9,880 bases of DNA, taken from the NCBI GenBank assembly GCA_030040035.1, contig JASHUJ010000154.1:1-9880 (forward strand), in the 5' to 3' direction. This document shows, piece after piece, positions 6,271 to 9,880 of this stretch. The stretch is from Thermoplasmata archaeon (GTDB taxonomy: Archaea; Thermoplasmatota; Thermoplasmata; Lutacidiplasmatales; UBA184). Position numbers and translations under genes: made by a program. How positions within the stretch are numbered: the stretch's first letter is position 1; each line of letters starts with the position of its first letter. A model generated the notes under the pieces. It was not told the DNA's origin and did no database searches. It was given only the letters and a program-made list of their open reading frames with translations.

Positions 6271-7066
6271 GGTCCTTCAGGGCGAACCGGAGGGCCTCCC
6301 GGGCGGAGAGCGAGCCGTCGGTCTCGAACTTCAGGAGGAAGCGCTCGGGGTCCGGTCGGATGTGGATCGAGCCGTGCTCGTCCGCCTCCTCGCAGGCGCC
6401 GCAATCGATGCACTTCGACTCGTCGGTGACGGAGAGCTTCCCGCCGTTGAACTCGAGGATGTGGACCGGGCAGGCGGCGGCGATGCGCTTGAGCTCCGCG
6501 TCGGTCGCGCCGTCCTTGCGCGCGATCTCGACGTGCGGCCGCGGGGAGAGCCCCACGCCCTGCGCGACCTGCCATTTCGCGTGCTCGCGGGCCGTGCCGA
6601 CGACCGCGGTCGCGTAGGCGAGGAGCGCCTGGCGCGCCCCGAGACGCACGATCGGCACGTCCGGTTCGAGGATCGCGAGCGTCGCGTCGCCGAGCGGCAC
6701 GACGTCCTTCGCGTAGACCGTGCACGGTCCCTTCTTGTCGATCGAGTACATCACCTGGCAATGGGGGCAGCCGGCCCCCCCGCACGTGCACTCCGACTTG
6801 CGCCGGAACTGGGAGAGATCGGTCGGGATCGGCAGGAGCCCGAGGCGCAGCGCGACCGCCTCGTCGAACATGCTGGTCGACGAGTCGTAGTCCTTCCCGC
6901 TCGTCTCGTCCCGGATCGGGCCCAGGTGGAACTCAACGTCCTCGATAGCGAGCTTCGGCACGTCCGCGAGGAGCGTCCGGCGGACCGCATTGGCCTGGGA
7001 CGCCGTGAACCCTTCGAGCTCGAGCTCGGTCGCGCGCGTGGTCAGCGACTGGATCTGGACCGGCAC
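6221..7066 (-). CDS. rpoD: DNA-directed RNA polymerase subunit D (RpoD, Rpo3), iron-sulfur type
   Basis: This is the archaeal counterpart of the bacterial alpha N-terminal domain and eukaryotic Rpb3; it pairs with subunit L to start polymerase assembly. The 281 residues open with the dimerisation segment (MPVQIQSLTTRATELELEGF, then QANAVRRTLLADVPKLAIEDVEF). A cysteine group C93-x-C95-x4-C100-x2-C103 lies in the inserted domain. A ferredoxin-like set, C199 with C219-x2-C222-x2-C225, follows. The C199-x19-C219 spacing equals that of the [4Fe-4S] cluster ligands in Sulfolobus RpoD as I recall them, so a bound cluster is likely. The start is GTG at 7066, 4 nt after the rps11 stop, with GGAGGGTG as ribosome binding site. 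It is the last gene of the ribosomal block here, and its 3' end overlaps pelota on the other strand. Confidence 0.97.
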   Translation of the reverse strand: MPVQIQSLTTRATELELEGFTASQANAVRRTLLADVPKLAIEDVEFHLGPIRDETSGKDYDSSTSMFDEAVALRLGLLPIPTDLSQFRRKSECTCGGAGCPHCQVMYSIDKKGPCTVYAKDVVPLGDATLAILEPDVPIVRLGARQALLAYATAVVGTAREHAKWQVAQGVGLSPRPHVEIARKDGATDAELKRIAAACPVHILEFNGGKLSVTDESKCIDCGACEEADEHGSIHIRPDPERFLLKFETDGSLSAREALRFALKDLKRRWEELREALQAIP

Positions 7067-7070
7067 GGCG

Positions 7071-7454
7071 CTACACCCTCCGGCCCCGGCGGCCGCCCTT
7101 GGGCTTCGTGCCGTCGTGCGGGATCGGGGTCACGTCCTCGATCCGCTGGATCTTGACGCCGGCCCGGGCGAGCGCGCGGATCGCGGCCTGGGCGCCCGGC
7201 CCCGGCGAACGGGATCGGTTCCCCCCGGGGGCCCGGACCCGAACGTGGAGCGTCTCGTACCCCTTCTCCTTGATCGCGGCCGCGATCTGGTCGGCCGCCT
7301 TCATCGCCGCGTACGGGCTCGACTCGTCGCGCGCGGCCTTGACCACCATGCCGCCGGTCGCTTTGGCCAGCGTCTCGGCGCCGGTGATGTCGGTGACGGT
7401 GATGTGGATGTTGTTGTAGCTCGCGAAGATGTGCGCGATCCCGACCTTCGCCAT
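7071..7454 (-). CDS. rps11: Small-subunit ribosomal protein uS11
   Basis: uS11 is on the 30S platform next to the mRNA exit and contacts the 3' region of 16S rRNA. The 127 residues are the normal archaeal length. The family core is plain: [20 protein letters not shown] (6-25), [20 protein letters not shown] (31-50), the basic loop [19 protein letters not shown] (73-91) and the ending [20 protein letters not shown] (105-124). The ATG at 7454 lies 3 nt after the rps4 stop, so translation is probably coupled to rps4; only a weak G-run stands in for a Shine-Dalgarno. The order rps13-rps4-rps11-rpoD is the standard archaeal one. Confidence 0.98.
   Translation of the reverse strand: MAKVGIAHIFASYNNIHITVTDITGAETLAKATGGMVVKAARDESSPYAAMKAADQIAAAIKEKGYETLHVRVRAPGGNRSRSPGPGAQAAIRALARAGVKIQRIEDVTPIPHDGTKPKGGRRGRRV
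7074..7081 (-). promoter_or_regulatory. Ribosome binding site of rpoD
   Basis: GGAGGGTG on the minus strand lies in the last codons of rps11, 7 nt before the rpoD GTG. It supports that non-ATG start. Confidence 0.65.
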
Positions 7455-7457
7455 CGC

Positions 7458-8051
7458 CTACGGCCCCCCGGTGGGCGCGGGCGGGACCGGCTCGGCCGCG
7501 GCCGGGCGGGCTGCGAGCCGCTCGCGGAGCGCGACGCGCGTCGCGTGATCGTCGTCCGCGTACGGGCTGGTCGGTGCGTAGTGAAGGTCGGTCTCCTCGG
7601 CCGATGGGACGAGGTAGCCGGGCCGGGTCATCCGGTGATCGCCGATCGCGAAGTGGCCGTGGACGATCCACTGCCGGCCGCCCCGGACGGTCGGGGCGAG
7701 GCCGCGCGTGAAGACGACCCACTCGAGCCGCCGCTTGAGAACGTCCTCGGTCGTGAGCGCGAGCACGTCGTCGAGCGTCGGGGCGCCCGGTGCGAGCACG
7801 CCGAGCCGCGTCAGGCGGCCGAGCAGGAGGTCGGTCTCGCGTCGCGCCTGCTCGCTGCCGGCCCGCAGCCGCGCCTGGAGATCGCGCGCCTGGCGGCGGA
7901 AGCCCCGCAGCACCGACTGGGCCTTCCAGAGCTCGCGCTTGTTCTTGAGACCGTACTTCTGGAGGAGCTTGCCCTCCTCCTCCATCCGACCGGCCTCCCA
8001 CGGATGCTTCGGCGTCTCGTACGTGCGCCGGAGGAACTTCGGATCACCCAT
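7458..8051 (-). CDS. rps4: Small-subunit ribosomal protein uS4 (archaeal type)
   Basis: uS4 is a primary binder of the 16S rRNA 5' domain and helps start 30S assembly. The 197 residues begin with the archaeal-type MGDPKFLRRTYETPKHPWEA, with QKYGLKNKRELWKAQSVLR (31-49) after it. The S4 RNA-binding domain runs from about 106 to 150 (KRRLEWVVFTRGLAP, then RQWIVHGHFAIGDHRMTRPGY). The C-terminal 20 or so residues are Ala/Pro-rich (RPAAAEPVPPAPTGGP) and exceed what I expect for this family; they are probably disordered. The ATG at 8051 has GAGGTGA 6 nt upstream, inside and just past the rps13 stop codon, so the two genes are tightly linked (11-nt gap). Confidence 0.97.
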   Translation of the reverse strand: MGDPKFLRRTYETPKHPWEAGRMEEEGKLLQKYGLKNKRELWKAQSVLRGFRRQARDLQARLRAGSEQARRETDLLLGRLTRLGVLAPGAPTLDDVLALTTEDVLKRRLEWVVFTRGLAPTVRGGRQWIVHGHFAIGDHRMTRPGYLVPSAEETDLHYAPTSPYADDDHATRVALRERLAARPAAAEPVPPAPTGGP

Positions 8052-8057
8052 CGCGGG

Positions 8058-8066
8058 TCACCTCAC
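8058..8066 (-). promoter_or_regulatory. Ribosome binding site of rps4
   Basis: GTGAGGTGA on the minus strand overlaps the TGA stop of rps13 and ends 6 nt before the rps4 ATG. The layout suggests translational coupling of rps4 to rps13. Confidence 0.65.
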
Positions 8067-8806
8067 TCCTTCTTCGCCGCGGGCGCCGGAGCCGCCGCCG
8101 GCGCGGCGGGCGCCTCTTCCTTGCCCGCCGCGGCGGCCGCTTCCTTGGCGGCCTTCTTGAGCACGCCGGCCGCCATCCCCGTCCGGCCGTTCGATCGAGT
8201 CCGCTGGCCGCGCACCTTCTGGCCCCGCTCGTGGCGGACGCCGCGATAGCTGCGGACCATCTTCATGAGGTTCACGTCGTCGCGTCGCCGCGTGTCGAGG
8301 TCGGGTCCGATGAAGTGCGTCGACTCGCCGGCCACCGGGTCGTGGGGGTGGTTGACCATCCACGCGGGAACGCTGGTCGACAGGTGACCGAGCGCGGTCT
8401 CGATCCCGTCGACGGTCGGCTCGGGCAAGTTGCCGATCATCTCGTCCGCCTTCACGTTCGCGAGGCGGCAGGCGACCTCAGCGATCCGGAGGCCGACGCC
8501 GCGGACGCCGGTGAGCGCGAGGGCCGTGGGTCGCGTCCCGTCGAGGTCGGTGTTCGCGACCCGGACGATGTAGCGGAAGTTCGGATTGTCGGGGATGATC
8601 TTGGTGGGCTTGGCGGGGGCTCCCGGGCGACCCTTGCCCTTCGGCTCCTTCCCCTCCTTCGCCTCCTTGCCCTCCTTGGCGGCCGCGCCCTTGCCGCGCT
8701 CCTTCTTGCCGCCCGCCTTCTCGGCGTCGGCGGCCGGTGCCGCGGCTGCGTCCGGCTCCTTTTCAGGGGCCGGGGCCTCCTTCGTCTCCTTCGGCGCGAT
8801 GTCCAC
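8063..8806 (-). CDS. rps13: Small-subunit ribosomal protein uS13 with long N- and C-terminal extensions
   Basis: uS13 sits in the 30S head and contacts the P-site tRNA and the 50S subunit (bridge B1). The family core is residues about 73-215: NPNFRYIVRVANTDLDG (74-90), ALTGVRGVGLRIAEVACR (97-114, the helix-hairpin-helix-like turn), FIGPDLDTRRRDDVNLMKM (165-183) and the tail YRGVRHERGQKVRGQRTRS (187-205). About 72 residues of Lys/Glu/Ala/Pro-rich sequence precede it, with KEG/KEA tripeptide repeats. About 32 Ala/Pro/Lys residues follow it. The GTG at 8806 is the only plausible start between the upstream gene and the core: the frame is open upstream, but that part enters the methyltransferase gene in another frame and no ATG or TTG occurs in the gap. 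The total is 247 residues against roughly 150 for typical archaeal uS13. The start is less certain than the gene. Confidence 0.93.
   Translation of the reverse strand: MDIAPKETKEAPAPEKEPDAAAAPAADAEKAGGKKERGKGAAAKEGKEAKEGKEPKGKGRPGAPAKPTKIIPDNPNFRYIVRVANTDLDGTRPTALALTGVRGVGLRIAEVACRLANVKADEMIGNLPEPTVDGIETALGHLSTSVPAWMVNHPHDPVAGESTHFIGPDLDTRRRDDVNLMKMVRSYRGVRHERGQKVRGQRTRSNGRTGMAAGVLKKAAKEAAAAAGKEEAPAAPAAAPAPAAKKE
8645..8677 (-). repeat. 9-nt tandem repeat coding KEG/KEA in uS13
   Basis: CTCCTT recurs at 8645, 8654, 8663 and 8672, an exact 9-nt period. On the coding strand each unit is AAGGAG plus a Gly, Ala or Pro codon, giving four Lys-Glu-X tripeptides. Four more AAGGAG copies lie upstream in the same extension (plus-strand positions 8699, 8756, 8777, 8786). 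All match the ribosome binding consensus. Confidence 0.8.
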
Positions 8807-8820
8807 CCCCCTAGAGGGTC

Positions 8821-8893
8821 GCCCATCGAGGACGGTGCCGGCGCGCCGAGAATGGGCGGCGGCCGATCCGTGCGTCGGGGGCGCGGCGCCCGA
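8821..8893 (-). promoter_or_regulatory. Possible structured leader of the rps13 operon
   Basis: Between the proposed promoter and the rps13 GTG, GCCCAT at 8821-8826 and ATGGGC at 8852-8857 are inverted copies enclosing a GC-rich loop. At 8875-8893 the plus strand TCGGGGGCGCGGCGCCCGA forms a further tight imperfect hairpin. A leader of about 75 nt with stem-loops could be a site for autoregulation by a ribosomal protein. This is inference; GC-rich DNA folds readily. Confidence 0.3.
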
Positions 8894-8899
8894 GTAGGA

Positions 8900-8912
8900 C
8901 CTTATTCTTAAG
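8900..8912 (-). promoter_or_regulatory. TATA-like element for the rps13 operon
   Basis: The minus strand reads CTTAAGAATAAGG, the longest AT-rich run in this part of the window, preceded by purine-containing sequence that could serve as a BRE. It overlaps the TAA stop of the methyltransferase gene. Transcription would start near 8881, giving a leader of about 75 nt before the rps13 GTG. Confidence 0.5.
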
Positions 8913-9585
8913 CGCTTCGGCGAGCGCTCGGGGGCCGGGCCTTCCGCGGTCGATCGGGGCCGACCCGGGCCTCGAGGACCCGATACCCGGACCCCCGTCC
9001 GAGCACTTCGACCGTGCCCGGCCAGTGGTCGTCGAGCCATCGCTGGTAGAAGCGGATCCCCTGGCTGCCCTTGCCGACGAGGAGGAGCCGGCCCCCCGGT
9101 CGCAGGTGCTCCGGGGCCGCGGTCAGCATGGCGAGGATCGACTCCCGGCCGAGACGGTACGGCGGGTTCGTGACGATGACGTCGAACGCGCCGTCGGGGA
9201 CCGGGTCGAAGAACGCCCCGACCCGGACCTCGGCGTTCGCTGCGCCATTGCGCTCGAGGTTCTGCCGGGCGAGGCGCGCGGCCCGTCGGTTGACGTCGGT
9301 GAGCACGACGTGCCCCTTGGGCGCCGATCGCGCCGCCGCCACCCCGACCGCGCCCCAGCCGCAGCCGAGGTCGAGGATGCGGTCCGCGGGGTCCACGCGG
9401 AGGTTCTCGATCAGGAGCGCGGTCCCCGGATCGAGGCCCTGGGCGCTGAACACCCCGGCGTCGACGACGAACCGCAGGAGCTCGCCCCGGTACAGGAAGC
9501 GACGCTCGGCCGGCGCCGAGCGCGATCGCGGGCGCTCGGTCCAGTACGGCTCGGACGGCGCCGGCTCGTCGTCGGCCATCGTCAC
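8908..9585 (-). CDS. RsmC-like class I SAM-dependent methyltransferase
   Basis: The 225 residues form one Rossmann-type methyltransferase domain. FLYRGELLRFVVDAGVFSAQGLDPGT (30-55) has the FSxxGLDxG entry typical of the RsmC branch. Motif I is DLGCGWGAVGVA (72-83), the acidic SAM-ribose position is D97 in LTDVN, and motif IV is TNPPYR (139-144), the NPPY seen in N-methyltransferases acting on nucleic acid or protein nitrogen. A 16S rRNA guanine N2-methyltransferase role, like bacterial RsmC, is likely but the exact base is not established. The last 20 residues are basic (RPRKARPPSARRSA), which would suit RNA binding. The GTG at 9585 overlaps the dnaJ stop (GTGA), implying coupling; an ATG two codons on (9579) is an equally possible start. 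It lies directly upstream of the rps13 operon. Confidence 0.9.
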   Translation of the reverse strand: MTMADDEPAPSEPYWTERPRSRSAPAERRFLYRGELLRFVVDAGVFSAQGLDPGTALLIENLRVDPADRILDLGCGWGAVGVAAARSAPKGHVVLTDVNRRAARLARQNLERNGAANAEVRVGAFFDPVPDGAFDVIVTNPPYRLGRESILAMLTAAPEHLRPGGRLLLVGKGSQGIRFYQRWLDDHWPGTVEVLGRGSGYRVLEARVGPDRPRKARPPSARRSA

Positions 9586-9880
9586 GACGAGCGGCGGCGG
9601 AAGATCGACTCCCGCTTGCCCGGGGTCGTTCCGCCCGCCGGCTGGAGCGCTTCGCGGACGAGGTCCTTCTCCCGGCCCGAGAGGGACCGGGGGATGTCGA
9701 TGTGGGCCGTCACGATGAGATCCCCGCGCGCGCCCCCTCGCAACCGGGGGAAGCCTTCGCCCCGAAGCCGGAACGGCGTCTCGGGCTGGGTACCGGCCGG
9801 GATCTTGAGCTTCGCGTGCCCGTCGATCGTGGGGACGGTCACCTCACCGCCGAGGAGCGCGGTCGCGAGCGGCAAGGTCA
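9582..9880 (-). CDS. dnaJ: Chaperone protein DnaJ, C-terminal end (cut by right edge)
   Basis: About 98 residues of the DnaJ (Hsp40) C-terminal substrate-binding region are visible. The opening phrase LPLATALLGGEVTVPTIDGH corresponds to the family's AALG-VPTLDG strand pair. KLKIPAGTQPETPFRLRGEGFPRLRGGARGDL follows, which matches the conserved KIPxGTQxG-xxRLxGKGxP-xxxGDL pattern, and then VTAHIDIPRSLSGREKDLVREAL, the end of the second beta-barrel domain. DnaJ brings unfolded clients to DnaK and stimulates its ATPase; the J domain and zinc fingers would lie outside the window. The tail GKRESIFRRRSS is basic. The TGA overlaps the methyltransferase GTG by 3 nt, so the two genes are probably cotranscribed. 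DnaK is not in view. Confidence 0.95.
   Translation of the reverse strand, partial: TLPLATALLGGEVTVPTIDGHAKLKIPAGTQPETPFRLRGEGFPRLRGGARGDLIVTAHIDIPRSLSGREKDLVREALQPAGGTTPGKRESIFRRRSS

Noticed and set aside
6362..7156. Plus-strand frame opposite rpoD and rps11
   Set aside because: The opposite strand carries unmistakable rpoD and uS11; this frame is a mirror of them.
8645..8791. CTCCTT repeats as a CRISPR or regulatory array
   Set aside because: The units are 9 nt, have no spacers and sit in frame as Lys-Glu-X codons of uS13, so they are coding repeats.
8807..9040. Upstream open extension of uS13
   Set aside because: It enters the methyltransferase gene in a different frame and crosses the promoter-like AT box; the GTG at 8806 is a better start.
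1..9880. Mobile element, prophage, defence or biosynthetic system
   Set aside because: I saw no transposase, integrase, terminal repeats, nuclease or toxin gene; all recognised genes are core translation, metabolism or common accessory types.

Overview
The window is archaeal, very GC-rich chromosomal DNA. The evidence is an archaeal-order ribosomal/RNA polymerase block on the minus strand (uS13, uS4, uS11, RpoD), a Pelota (Dom34) ribosome-rescue gene, an archaeal-type uS4 and an iron-sulfur RpoD. Many starts are GTG, and AT-rich TATA-like islands stand out in the intergenic gaps. Together with a formate-tetrahydrofolate ligase, which is uncommon in archaea but known in Thermoplasmatales, this suggests a high-GC member of the Thermoplasmatota. 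The lineage is an inference, not something the sequence proves.

Layout, left to right. 1-515 (+): C-terminal part of an unrecognised protein that enters from the left edge. 638-928 (-): a 96-residue conserved-looking small protein, preceded by a perfect 9-bp inverted repeat. 1024-2658 (-): formate-tetrahydrofolate ligase. 2659-2761: a divergent promoter region. 2762-3706 (+): a GNAT acetyltransferase with a probable degenerate first GNAT half. 3703-5061 (-): an MFS exporter of the DHA3/EntS type, whose stop shares CTAG with the GNAT stop. 5062-5160: a second divergent region with a 16-bp CG palindrome. 5161-6270 (+): Pelota. 6221-7066, 7071-7454, 7458-8051 and 8063-8806 (-): rpoD, rps11, rps4 and rps13, transcribed right to left. 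8908-9585 (-): an RsmC-like methyltransferase. 9582-9880 (-): the C-terminal end of DnaJ, running off the right edge.

The right half is translation and protein quality control. It holds the small-subunit assembly proteins with an RNA polymerase subunit, a probable rRNA methyltransferase, a chaperone and a ribosome-rescue factor. The left half is one-carbon metabolism (10-formyl-tetrahydrofolate production) plus accessory genes of unknown substrate. The usual archaeal continuation after rpoD (rpl18e, rpl13, rps9, rpoN) is absent; Pelota converges there instead.

I see no mobile element, CRISPR array, tRNA or rRNA, and no clearly novel multi-gene system. The points most worth checking are a GGQ tripeptide in Pelota, the Pelota/rpoD 3' overlap (50 bp), the two-ended extension of uS13 with a 9-nt AAGGAG repeat, and the palindrome at 954-975.
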